Of a stretch of DNA of 64,000 nucleotides, positions 29,706 through 39,621 are shown piece by piece. A program made the position numbers and the translations under genes. The DNA is from an uncultured Candidatus Nemicrothrix sp. (lineage in GTDB: Bacteria > Actinomycetota > Acidimicrobiia > Acidimicrobiales > MedAcidi-G1). Position 1 is the first letter of the stretch. Every line of letters starts with the position of its first letter. Where the stretch lies: contig CAJXKL010000011.1 of the NCBI GenBank assembly GCA_913055915.1, forward strand, positions 1-64,000, in the 5' to 3' direction. The notes beneath the pieces were generated by a model. That model saw only the letters and a list, made by a program, of their open reading frames with translations, had not been told where the DNA came from and ran no database searches.

Positions 29706-30520
29706 CCATGGACAACCTCAAGTTGATAGGCGTCGAGCGTCACCCGGCCGGTGAGCCCGGCGGGGAGCGTGGCTGGGGTGGCGACGTGGTGGTCGTGACA
29801 CTCAACCGCCCGAAGGTGAACGCCCTCAACGCCGACCTGCTCGGTGAGCTCGCCCAGGTTGCCGAGGCCTGTATCGCTGATCCTCCGGGTGCGCTGGTTG
29901 TCACCGGTGGTGGCCGCCACTTTGCCGCCGGTGCCGAGATCAGCGACTTCACCGATGAGGCAACCCGGGTGCCCTTGGCCGAGGCCTTCCTCGCCTCGTT
30001 CAACGCCCTGGCTGCGGTGCCGTGTCCGACCATCGCTGCCGTCAACGGATTCGCCCTGGGTGGTGGCGCCGAACTTGCCATGTGCTGTGACTTCCGCATT
30101 GCCGGCGAGGGAGCGGTGCTGGGACAGCCCGAGATCCTGCTCGGCATCATCCCCGGCGGCGGCGGCACCCAGCGTCTGGCCCGTCTCGTTGGAGCAACCA
30201 AGGCAAAGGAACTCATTCTTGGCGGAACACAGGTGCCGGCCTCCGATGCACTCGCCATCGGCTGGGTCGACGAGGTGGTCCCCGACGATCAGGTACTGGA
30301 CCGGGCCGTCGAGCGTGCAGCGGCCTATGCGAAGGGGCCGCGTGTAGCCATTCGTGCAGCCAAGCGGGCCATCACCGATGGCCTCGAGGGAAGCCAGGCC
30401 GACGGCATCAACCTCGAGTACGGCCTGTTCGTGGGCCTGTTCGACACCGACGACGCCACAACCGGTGTGGCCTCGTTCTTCGAACACGGCCCCGGCAGAG
30501 CCGACTTCACCGGCACCTGA
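29702..30520 (+). CDS. Enoyl-CoA hydratase/crotonase-family protein
   Basis: The 272-residue crotonase-fold protein hydrates or isomerises enoyl-CoA. The oxyanion-hole segments are AAGAEISDF and NGFALGGGAELAM. The acid/base Glu region is GQPEILLGIIPGGGG, with TQRLARLVG following. The start overlaps the NifU-like gene by 4 nt. It ends 36 nt before the DMSP-lyase-like gene on the same strand. Short-chain enoyl-CoA, possibly acryloyl-CoA, is a context-based guess. Long-chain or catabolic roles remain possible. Confidence 0.88.
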   Translation: MTMDNLKLIGVERHPAGEPGGERGWGGDVVVVTLNRPKVNALNADLLGELAQVAEACIADPPGALVVTGGGRHFAAGAEISDFTDEATRVPLAEAFLASFNALAAVPCPTIAAVNGFALGGGAELAMCCDFRIAGEGAVLGQPEILLGIIPGGGGTQRLARLVGATKAKELILGGTQVPASDALAIGWVDEVVPDDQVLDRAVERAAAYAKGPRVAIRAAKRAITDGLEGSQADGINLEYGLFVGLFDTDDATTGVASFFEHGPGRADFTGT

Positions 30521-30556
30521 TTCTGCCTGTTCGTTGAACTGGGCCTGAGGTCTGAA

Positions 30557-31183
30557 GTGGATCCCTTCATCACAGACCTGTGTTCCTTTGCTGAATCCGA
30601 GGGTAGCCGGGTTCCCGAGTTGGAACAGCCGATGGCGCTCCTAGCGGACTCTCTTGGACGGGTGTCGCGGTTGGAGCAGTCTGAACGACTGAGCCTGCCC
30701 GTCGTCGACGACCATCTGGCCGCTGCGCTGGACGTGGCGGAGGGCCCAGTGGGCGATCTCCTCAGGAATATCCTTCCCGATGCCGGGTGGGCTCAGCCAT
30801 ATCCAGAGCATGTAGGTGAACCGGACATGGACGTGTTCAGGGCCGGCTTCGGATACGCACCTGTCGTTGGTTCACCTGAGAACTCGTACCGGGGCGACGC
30901 GTTCCCCCTGTATGGCAGCGAAGAGGTGTTCGTTGGTGCCGTCCTGCAGGGGCCGAACATCGTGTATCCGTCACATGTACACCGGGCTGTCGAGGTCTAC
31001 TGGGCGGCAAGTGGCACAGCCGGCTGGCAAAAGGGTGATGTCTGGAGTCGTCACGGGCCTGGAGCGACCATCCTCCACGAGGCCGGGGTGCGACATGCCA
31101 CCACCACCGGTGACGAGGCGATCCTGATGATGTTCGCCTGGGTGACCGATCCCCGATCGATACCCGTCATCGTCCGGCTCTGA
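30557..31183 (+). CDS. Cupin-type DMSP lyase (DddQ-like)
   Basis: The 208-residue cupin carries Tyr137, His140, His142, Glu146, Tyr148 and His180 in NIVYPSHVHRAVEVYW and GVRHATTT. From recalled literature on Ruegeria DddQ, the residues are Tyr120, His123, His125, Glu129, Tyr131 and His163, a constant offset of 17. His, Glu, Tyr and His would bind the metal, and Tyr148 would act as the base that splits DMSP to acrylate and DMS. Length also fits DddQ. The N-terminal 95 residues are helical. GTG 30557 follows GAGG. The crotonase gene ends 36 nt upstream. Some cupins of this fold may have other substrates, so activity is inferred. Confidence 0.75.
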   Translation: MDPFITDLCSFAESEGSRVPELEQPMALLADSLGRVSRLEQSERLSLPVVDDHLAAALDVAEGPVGDLLRNILPDAGWAQPYPEHVGEPDMDVFRAGFGYAPVVGSPENSYRGDAFPLYGSEEVFVGAVLQGPNIVYPSHVHRAVEVYWAASGTAGWQKGDVWSRHGPGATILHEAGVRHATTTGDEAILMMFAWVTDPRSIPVIVRL

Positions 31184-31228
31184 TTCCACGACCCGACCGA
31201 CATCGGGTGGAGACCCGCTGCCGGTACC

Positions 31229-32149
31229 GTGCGGCCGGTGAGCAACCCGACGGACGGCGACACCTGCGCCTGGCACCCTGATCGGCGGGCCGGGGTGAGT
31301 TGCCAACGGTGCAACCGGGTGATCTGCGGTGAGTGCATGTACACGGCCTCGGTCGGGTTCCACTGCCCCGAGTGCGCCGGACCGATCGTCACCGGAAGGC
31401 CGCATCGCCGACACAGGCGCACAGCCGGTTCCACGGGCATGCACCACGATGACGGCCGCAGCGCAACGACGGCGATCATCGGCCTGAACATCGCCGCCTT
31501 CCTGGGGACCCTCGTCTCAGGAGGCTCGCTGGCCGGTGGTGGAGGAAACGCCACGATCGACTTTGGACTACTCGGGTATGGCCGGGTCCGCGACGGCTTC
31601 ACCATTGCCCACATCGGCATCGCCGAGGGGGAGTGGTGGCGGCTCGCCACGGGAGCGTTCCTGCACGGCGGGTTGCTACACCTGGTGTTCAACATGTTCC
31701 TGGCGTGGATGCTCGGCCACCAGTTGGAACGACTGCACGGCTCTGGTCGGTTCGTGGGCCTGTACGCAGCGTCGTTGGCCGCCGGGTCCCTGGGCGTGAT
31801 GCTCCTCGACCCCTTGGCGTTGACCGTGGGTGCATCCGGAGCGGTCTTCGGTCTGATGGGGGCCACGCTCGTCCATCAGCTCAGGCGAGGCATCAACCCG
31901 TGGAGCTCAGGTGTAGGCGGGTTGGTCGTCATCAACCTCGTGTTCACGGTCAGCCGACCGGGCATCAGCCTCGGTGGGCATGTGGGTGGTCTGATCGGTG
32001 GTGCGGTTGTGGCATGGATGATTGACGAGGCCGACCGCCGCAGGGCGTCACGGTCCGTTGGGTCTGTGCTCACAGTCGTGTCAGCGGTCGTGTTCGCTGC
32101 AGCAGCCGTCTGGGCGGCTGGAAACTGGGCAGACCCGCTCCTTGGCTAG
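31229..32149 (+). CDS. Rhomboid-family intramembrane serine protease with N-terminal zinc finger
   Basis: The 306-residue protein begins with a Cys/His-rich domain (CAWHPDRRAGVSCQRC, CGEC and HCPEC), which looks like a B-box-type zinc finger. Six or seven membrane helices follow. The catalytic dyad is Ser203 in GASGAVFG and His251 in LGGHVGGL, with GGLLHLVFNMF and an HxxxN feature upstream. It should cleave membrane proteins within the bilayer. The GTG start at 31229 could also be GTG 31238. This architecture is shared with other actinobacterial rhomboids. Confidence 0.88.
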   Translation: MRPVSNPTDGDTCAWHPDRRAGVSCQRCNRVICGECMYTASVGFHCPECAGPIVTGRPHRRHRRTAGSTGMHHDDGRSATTAIIGLNIAAFLGTLVSGGSLAGGGGNATIDFGLLGYGRVRDGFTIAHIGIAEGEWWRLATGAFLHGGLLHLVFNMFLAWMLGHQLERLHGSGRFVGLYAASLAAGSLGVMLLDPLALTVGASGAVFGLMGATLVHQLRRGINPWSSGVGGLVVINLVFTVSRPGISLGGHVGGLIGGAVVAWMIDEADRRRASRSVGSVLTVVSAVVFAAAAVWAAGNWADPLLG

Positions 32150-32291
32150 TTGAACGGTCGGGGCACACGCCGGTACCCCACCTTGGGGGCAGGCAGGCGA
32201 GAGGCCTCGGGGAATATTCCGGAGCGGGCCGGAGTTTCGGGATGGCCGGTGACGGCAATACCGTGTGGGGCTGCCGGAGAAGGGGACAGAC

Positions 32292-32981
32292 ATGAACGAA
32301 ACAGGAACAGTCAACCAGATCGAGTTCTTCTGGGATCCGATCTGTCCCTTCGCGTGGATGACCTCGCTGTGGCTGCGTCGGGTGGCGGCCCTTCGTGATA
32401 TCGATGTGGAGTGGCGGTTCATCAACCTGTCGATCCTGAACGAGGAGCGCGACTACGAGACCGAGTTTCCCGAGGGTTACAGGGAGGGCCACAACCGTGG
32501 CCGGCGGATGCTGCGGGTGGCTGCAGCGGTCAGGGCCGACCATGGCGCTGAGGCGATGGGTCCGCTCTACGAGGCGTTCGGACGGTCTATCTGGCACAGG
32601 GTTCCCGAACCGGGTGAGGACCTGCGGTCACACGTCGGAACCCCGGAGCACCTCTGCGCGGTTCTGGAGGCTGCGGGGTTCGACACGTCGTATGCGGCTG
32701 CTGCCGATGATTCCTCGCTCGACGACATCCTGCGGGCTGGGACCGAGGACGCGGTGGGTCGTACCGGCCGTGACGTGGGCACACCGATCTTGAGCATCGA
32801 CCCGCCCGACGGTCCGTCGTTCTTCGGGCCTGTCATCTCATCGGTTCCCGAGACCGACGAGGAGTGCTTGGAGTTGTTCGATGCTGCGCTGGCCCTCGCC
32901 CGCTTCTCGACGTTTTCAGAGTTGAAGCGTTCTGACAGGCTCCAGCTTGACCTTCCCGTGGTGACTGGTCGCCCCGACTGA
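32292..32981 (+). CDS. DsbA-family oxidoreductase, mycothiol-dependent nitroreductase-like
   Basis: The 229-residue thioredoxin-fold protein has a DsbA-like insertion. The active-site start reads FFWDPICPFAWMTSLW, resembling the DPxCP-W-TS pattern of mycobacterial Rv2466c. Here only one Cys (Cys18) is in the motif, with Ala at the position of the second Cys. That suggests a monothiol mechanism using mycothiol or a similar thiol. ATG 32292 is preceded by AAGGGG. It stands alone between a rhomboid gene and an opposing methyltransferase. Confidence 0.75.
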   Translation: MNETGTVNQIEFFWDPICPFAWMTSLWLRRVAALRDIDVEWRFINLSILNEERDYETEFPEGYREGHNRGRRMLRVAAAVRADHGAEAMGPLYEAFGRSIWHRVPEPGEDLRSHVGTPEHLCAVLEAAGFDTSYAAAADDSSLDDILRAGTEDAVGRTGRDVGTPILSIDPPDGPSFFGPVISSVPETDEECLELFDAALALARFSTFSELKRSDRLQLDLPVVTGRPD

Positions 32982-32996
32982 GCTGACCTGATCAGG

Positions 32997-33773
32997 TCAG
33001 GTGGGCCTGCGCCAGACCGACACGTGGTAGCCGGAGTCCCCGGTGAACTCCGAGCGCGACCAGTCGGCCCACCGGTGTTCCAACTCGAGCCCTTCCGCGG
33101 CTGCCATCTTGCCGACCTGTTCAGGAGTGGCGTATCGCAGGTGGTAGGGGAACATCCGGTTGCCGGCTTCAGTGATCTCGATGCGTTGGCCGGTTATCTG
33201 CTGGGTTTCTAGGTCTGTGACGGTCACGTCCATGACCACCCGGTCGAGTTCGACGGCCCTCATCGACATTCCGTCGTGGGCACCCGGGTCCGGTACGAAT
33301 GCCTCCATGACGAAGCGTCCTCCGGGTTCGAGCAGTCTGGCGATGTGGCCGATGCAGGCGGCCTGGGCCGACTCGGTAGTCAGGTTGAACAGGGTGTTGA
33401 AGCCGATCAGGACCACGCTGAACGATGCGTCGTCGAGCCCCACGGGGTCGGCCATGTCCCCCTCGATGAGGGTCAGGCGATCAGCGCCCGGCTTCGCACG
33501 AAGAACGTCGAGCATCGCTGGTGAGGCGTCGAGGCCGGTCACGTCGAATCCCATTGCCGCTACAGGGAGCGCCAGACGACCGGTTCCGACGCCGAGTTCG
33601 AGGACCTGGCCCCCGTTGGCGAGTCCGGCGATGACCTCGGCCACTGCCTCGGGTGATCCGATGTGGCTGACGGCGATTCCGCCGTCGTCGCCGTACCAGT
33701 CGTCGTAGACCTCAGCGTGGCGGTCACCGTAGGTGCCGGGCCCGTAGCCGTCCATTGACACAGTCTGGCCCAT
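32997..33773 (-). CDS. Class I SAM-dependent methyltransferase
   Basis: The 258-residue protein has motif I as LELGVGTGRLALP, an acidic residue after VTGLDAS, and VVLIGFNTLFNLTTES as the mid-domain signature. This is the class I Rossmann fold. ATG 33773 is taken, with ATG 33755 possible. The methylated substrate is unknown. Its 3' side faces the DsbA-like gene, and the gene is divergent from the cysteine desulfurase. Confidence 0.8.
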   Translation of the reverse strand: MGQTVSMDGYGPGTYGDRHAEVYDDWYGDDGGIAVSHIGSPEAVAEVIAGLANGGQVLELGVGTGRLALPVAAMGFDVTGLDASPAMLDVLRAKPGADRLTLIEGDMADPVGLDDASFSVVLIGFNTLFNLTTESAQAACIGHIARLLEPGGRFVMEAFVPDPGAHDGMSMRAVELDRVVMDVTVTDLETQQITGQRIEITEAGNRMFPYHLRYATPEQVGKMAAAEGLELEHRWADWSRSEFTGDSGYHVSVWRRPT

Positions 33774-33816
33774 CGTGGCCAAGCGCTGGGCACGGGTTCC
33801 CCGTAGCCTCCGTGGA

Positions 33817-34968
33817 GTGGAGGAGCAGTTGAACCGGCAGGTCTACCTGGACCATGCGGCCTCAACGCCGGCGCGCCCCGAGGTGGTCGAGGCGATGCTG
33901 CCGTGGCTGGGTGAGCACCCGGGAAACCCATCCGGGTCGCATCGCATGGCGCGTGATGCTCGTAGGGCGATCGATGACGCCCGCGACGCCGTTGCGGCGC
34001 TGGTCGGCATGGATCCCGGTGGTGTCGTGTTCACGAGCGGAGGTACGGAGGCCGACAATCTGGCGGTTGACGGTGTGCTGGGGGCCAGTTCAGGTGTTGC
34101 GGTCTGTTGTGCAGCCGAGCATGCGGCGGTTCTGGAACCGGTCCGGGAATTCGGCGGTGTGGTACTTCCGGCGGATGCAGGTGGGCGGATCGACCTGGGC
34201 GCACTGGCCGCGACCCTCGAGTCCGTGGCCGACATCAGGCTGGTGTCGGTGATGGCAGCCAACAACGAGACCGGTGTGGTCAGCCCGGTGGCCGAGGTCG
34301 CCTCACTGGTCGCCGAGCGGGCACCAGATGCCGTTGTCCACTGTGACGCCGTGCAGGCCACGGCATGGCTGGATCTGGCCGGTGCCTGCCGGGGTGCCCG
34401 TCTGGTGAGCATTACGGGTCACAAGTTCGGTGGCCCCAAGGGAGCGGGTGCGCTGGTGGTCGACGGAGACGTCCCGCTATCGCCGATGCTGCGTGGCGGG
34501 GGTCAGGAGCGGGAGCGCCGGAGCGGCACCCAGAACGTGCCTGCCATCGTGGGCCTGGGTCGTGCCGCGGAGTTGGTCGTGGCTGACCGCGAGGCGACGG
34601 CTGAGAGGGTGGCGGCCATGCGCGACCGTCTGGAGGCGAGCCTGGTGGCCACAGTGCCGGGTGCCAGTTGCACGGTACCCGATGGTGTCGAGCGGACCCC
34701 GGCAGTGGCACACCTCTGCTTTGAGGGGATCGAGAGCGAGGCCCTCCTGTTCATGTTGGAACAGGAGGGGATCTGTGCCAGCGCCGCCTCGTCATGTTCG
34801 AGCGGAGCCCAGGACCCGAGCCACGTCCTGGCCGCCATGGGAATCGACCGGGCCGTGGCGGCAGGGTCCCTGCGCCTGTCCCTGGCACGTGCGACCACCG
34901 ACGAGGACGTTGACCATGCCCTGTCGGTGATCCCCGGAATCGTGGGCCGCCTTTCGGCGTACGCCTGA
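33817..34968 (+). CDS. Cysteine desulfurase (NifS/IscS type)
   Basis: The 383-residue PLP enzyme removes sulfur from cysteine and hands it to the tRNA-thiolation or Fe-S system. YLDHAASTPARP is near the N-terminus. The PLP Lys is Lys203 in ITGHKFGGPKG, and the acceptor loop CASAASSCSSG holds the persulfide Cys327 with Cys320 nearby. The start is GTG 33817. Its stop overlaps the mnmA start by one nucleotide, so sulfur delivery to MnmA is the likely job. Confidence 0.92.
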   Translation: MEEQLNRQVYLDHAASTPARPEVVEAMLPWLGEHPGNPSGSHRMARDARRAIDDARDAVAALVGMDPGGVVFTSGGTEADNLAVDGVLGASSGVAVCCAAEHAAVLEPVREFGGVVLPADAGGRIDLGALAATLESVADIRLVSVMAANNETGVVSPVAEVASLVAERAPDAVVHCDAVQATAWLDLAGACRGARLVSITGHKFGGPKGAGALVVDGDVPLSPMLRGGGQERERRSGTQNVPAIVGLGRAAELVVADREATAERVAAMRDRLEASLVATVPGASCTVPDGVERTPAVAHLCFEGIESEALLFMLEQEGICASAASSCSSGAQDPSHVLAAMGIDRAVAAGSLRLSLARATTDEDVDHALSVIPGIVGRLSAYA

Positions 34969-36038
34969 TGGGTTCCCAGCGGGTAATGGTCGCCATGTCG
35001 GGCGGTGTCGACTCGTCTGTTGCCGCCGTCCTTGTCCAGGAGGCCGGCCACGATGTTGTCGGGGTGACGCTGCGGCTGTGGGGTGGCGAGTCCGACTTGG
35101 GGTGCTGTTCTGTTTCCGATGTCGACGATGCACGGCGGGTGGCCGACGCCCTGGGCATTGACCACCACGTGTTCAACATGGGCGAGGACTTCGACCGTCA
35201 CGTGGTTGAGCCCTATGTGGCTGACCATGCTGTCGGTCGAACGCCCAATCCGTGCATCGAGTGCAACCGTCACATCAAGTTCGACCGCCTGTTACGGCGT
35301 GCCCGGTCGCTCGGTTTCGATCGGTTGGCAACGGGACACCACGCCCGGGTTGTCGACATGCCTGACGGGACCCGGCGCATTGCCCGGGCGGCGGACCCGG
35401 CCAAGGACCAGTCCTATGTCCTCCACATGCTCGACCAGGATGTGCTTTCCCGCCTCGACCTGCCGATCGGGGAGATGTCCAAGGATGAGGTCAGGGCCAG
35501 GGCGGCAGCCGTGGGCCTGCGTACAGCCGACAAGCCCGACAGTCAGGACGTCTGCTTCATTACCAGTGCATCCCGCGGTGATGGCGGTAGGCGTGAGTTC
35601 CTGAGCCGTCGGATCCCCCTCACCTCGGGACGCGTGGTGGATGGGTCAGGGACCGAGGTGGGACGGGTCGATGCTGTCGAGATGGTCACGCTCGGCCAGC
35701 GCAGGGGCATGGAGTTGGCTGGTGGCGATGGCCCCAGGTACGCCACCGCCGTCGACACTGTGACCGCGACTGTGACTGTGGGGTCGGCTGCAGACCTGTT
35801 TGTCGAGACCACCACGGTTGATCGTGCGGGTTGGGCCGACGGGCCCGTGGAGGGTTCCGTGCTGGTCCAGACAAGCGCCCACGGCGAGCCGGTTGCGGCA
35901 TTCCTCGGGGTGGAGGGTTCAGCCGATGAAGGGCAGATGTCCGTCAGTTGGGATGAGCCCCACCGGAGGGTGGCGCCGGGCCAGAGCGTTGCCTTCTACG
36001 ACGGTGATCTTGTGCTCGGGGGTGCCCTGGCCTGTTGA
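34968..36038 (+). CDS. mnmA: tRNA-specific 2-thiouridylase
   Basis: The 356-residue enzyme thiolates U34 of Lys, Glu and Gln tRNAs. The PP-loop is SGGVDSS at 11-17. The catalytic Cys96 is in NPCIECN and Cys196 in QDVCFIT, the pair that activates and transfers sulfur. Length is normal. It overlaps the desulfurase stop by one base, implying coupled expression. Confidence 0.95.
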   Translation: MGSQRVMVAMSGGVDSSVAAVLVQEAGHDVVGVTLRLWGGESDLGCCSVSDVDDARRVADALGIDHHVFNMGEDFDRHVVEPYVADHAVGRTPNPCIECNRHIKFDRLLRRARSLGFDRLATGHHARVVDMPDGTRRIARAADPAKDQSYVLHMLDQDVLSRLDLPIGEMSKDEVRARAAAVGLRTADKPDSQDVCFITSASRGDGGRREFLSRRIPLTSGRVVDGSGTEVGRVDAVEMVTLGQRRGMELAGGDGPRYATAVDTVTATVTVGSAADLFVETTTVDRAGWADGPVEGSVLVQTSAHGEPVAAFLGVEGSADEGQMSVSWDEPHRRVAPGQSVAFYDGDLVLGGALAC

Positions 36039-36059
36039 GTCGGGCCCGTGTGCCGGGTC

Positions 36060-36983
36060 TCAGCCCACCGGCAGCCTGCGTCGTGCCGCCTCGGCCAACA
36101 GGGTGTCGGGTCGTGTCGGGGTGAACAGGAATGCAGGTACCGACTGCACCTCTGCAACCGTGTTCCTGGTGGCCGGGAGTATCTCGTGGGGTTCGGTGCA
36201 GCGAACCTCCAGCGCCATACCGTGTGCCGCCTGGCTCAGGTCGAGGGCGTCGGTGTCCTGTCTGGCTGGTCCGATCGACGAGATGCTGGACCGTGCCAGG
36301 AGCGTGGGTTCGGCGAGCGCCAGGTGGTCGTGGAGCACGAGCCCTGCCGGAACGAGAACCACCCACCGGCGGGTCAACTGATTGGTTGCCCTCACGGCGA
36401 GGACCGCGATTGGTAATCCGATGATGCAGGCGGCTGTTCCGGGAATCCAGCGGGAGTCGGCCAACAGGAGAGGACCGGTGATCGTGCCGGTCACGACCAT
36501 TACCCATGCAAGTGGTCCGAGCAGGAGGGCCACGGGGCCGGGACCCCTGAGCAGGAACCTGCGTTCGTCGCCGTAGGAGGCACCGTCCACGAACAGGTCT
36601 CCGACCGGTGCCGACAGGGCACTTGCCCCGACGAGCAGTCCGGCTGCCACTGCGATGACGGCTCCAACGGGCTCGTCGGTAGTGACGGCTGCCCAGGCCG
36701 CTGCCGCTGTGGTGGCAGGGCCACCAATGCGCACAACGGTCAAGGTGACCGGGTGGGGGATGAGTGTGGCCAGCAGTCCGACCGACCAGAGCGCCCAGAG
36801 TCCGACCGATGTCGTGGTCCGCAGCCCGGCCGCCCTGGAGTCGAGGCTGTCTGCCAGCGCAGGCCCGAGCGTGAGGGGCAGTGTCAGCCAGGCTGCTCGC
36901 AGGATCCAGGCCGTTGCCGTCTCGGAGCGGCGCGCACCCGTGCCGTTTTCCCGTTGGAAGATGCCTTTGGCCACGGCTGCCAC
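36060..36983 (-). CDS. Hypothetical multi-pass membrane protein
   Basis: The 307-residue protein has about six hydrophobic segments, for example AAWLTLPLTLGPALADSL, GLWALWSVGLLATLI, ALLLGPLAWVMVVTG and GTAACIIGLPIAVLAV. A polar C-terminal domain ends in ARRRLPVG. No family motif is recognised. The upstream portion of its open frame (to 37406) is antisense to ligA and is rejected. GTG 36983 or 36974 are the plausible starts. It is divergent from ligA and converges on mnmA. Confidence 0.65.
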   Translation of the reverse strand: MAAVAKGIFQRENGTGARRSETATAWILRAAWLTLPLTLGPALADSLDSRAAGLRTTTSVGLWALWSVGLLATLIPHPVTLTVVRIGGPATTAAAAWAAVTTDEPVGAVIAVAAGLLVGASALSAPVGDLFVDGASYGDERRFLLRGPGPVALLLGPLAWVMVVTGTITGPLLLADSRWIPGTAACIIGLPIAVLAVRATNQLTRRWVVLVPAGLVLHDHLALAEPTLLARSSISSIGPARQDTDALDLSQAAHGMALEVRCTEPHEILPATRNTVAEVQSVPAFLFTPTRPDTLLAEAARRRLPVG

Positions 36984-37041
36984 GCTAGGGGCAGGTGTGG
37001 CTTCCGGGGCTTCTCCGGGGGCCGGGTCGGGGCACAGGTAG

Positions 37042-39096
<2,055 letters not shown>

Positions 39097-39100
39097 GGCG

Positions 39101-39514
39101 TCAGCCGTCGACCCTGAAGCACCAGTTGATGGTGGAGGTCCTGTCGGGGGTCTGGACAGGCCAGTAGCGCGCTGTCGCGCAGACGTCCTGTGGCGGGAGG
39201 GCCTCGAGCGTCAGGCCCTCACCGGGGCGGAACAGCACCGAGTTGAGGGCGTTCTGTATCTGTTGCTGGTCGAGGGGGATGACCGTGTCGCCGATCTGCA
39301 CGATCTCACCCGACCAGCCCGGTGCCAGGATCACGCCGACGGAGGCCTGGTGGATTACCTGGTCTCCTCTGGGCGGGACCAGTTCGATGATGGCCGGGTT
39401 TGAGTCGACGGTGATGTCTCCGCCGTTGCCGTCCTTGATCAGTGCGGCCGTGACGAGGAGGCCGATGCCGAGTGTCAGGAGCGTGATGATCACGATGGCG
39501 CTGCGGCGGCTCAC
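39101..39514 (-). CDS. Membrane-anchored hypothetical protein
   Basis: The 137-residue protein begins with a hydrophobic anchor (AIVIITLLTLGIGLLVTAALI) followed by an extracytoplasmic domain with beta character (VIHQASVGVILAPGWSGEIVQIG). It has a single Cys pair (VCATARYWPV and WCFRV) that could form a disulfide. The start is GTG 39514. It ends 5 nt from the ligA stop. The family is not recognised, and the gene is divergent from the kinase at 39622. Confidence 0.65.
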   Translation of the reverse strand: MSRRSAIVIITLLTLGIGLLVTAALIKDGNGGDITVDSNPAIIELVPPRGDQVIHQASVGVILAPGWSGEIVQIGDTVIPLDQQQIQNALNSVLFRPGEGLTLEALPPQDVCATARYWPVQTPDRTSTINWCFRVDG

Positions 39515-39621
39515 GGCGGCAGGCTACCGGGAGGTCGGCCCCTGAGGCCCGACAGGCGGGTCGGACCCGTCGGCCCGTGGGGCTGCTTCGCTGGGCGGGC
39601 GCTTCGCAGTAGCCTCGCTCC

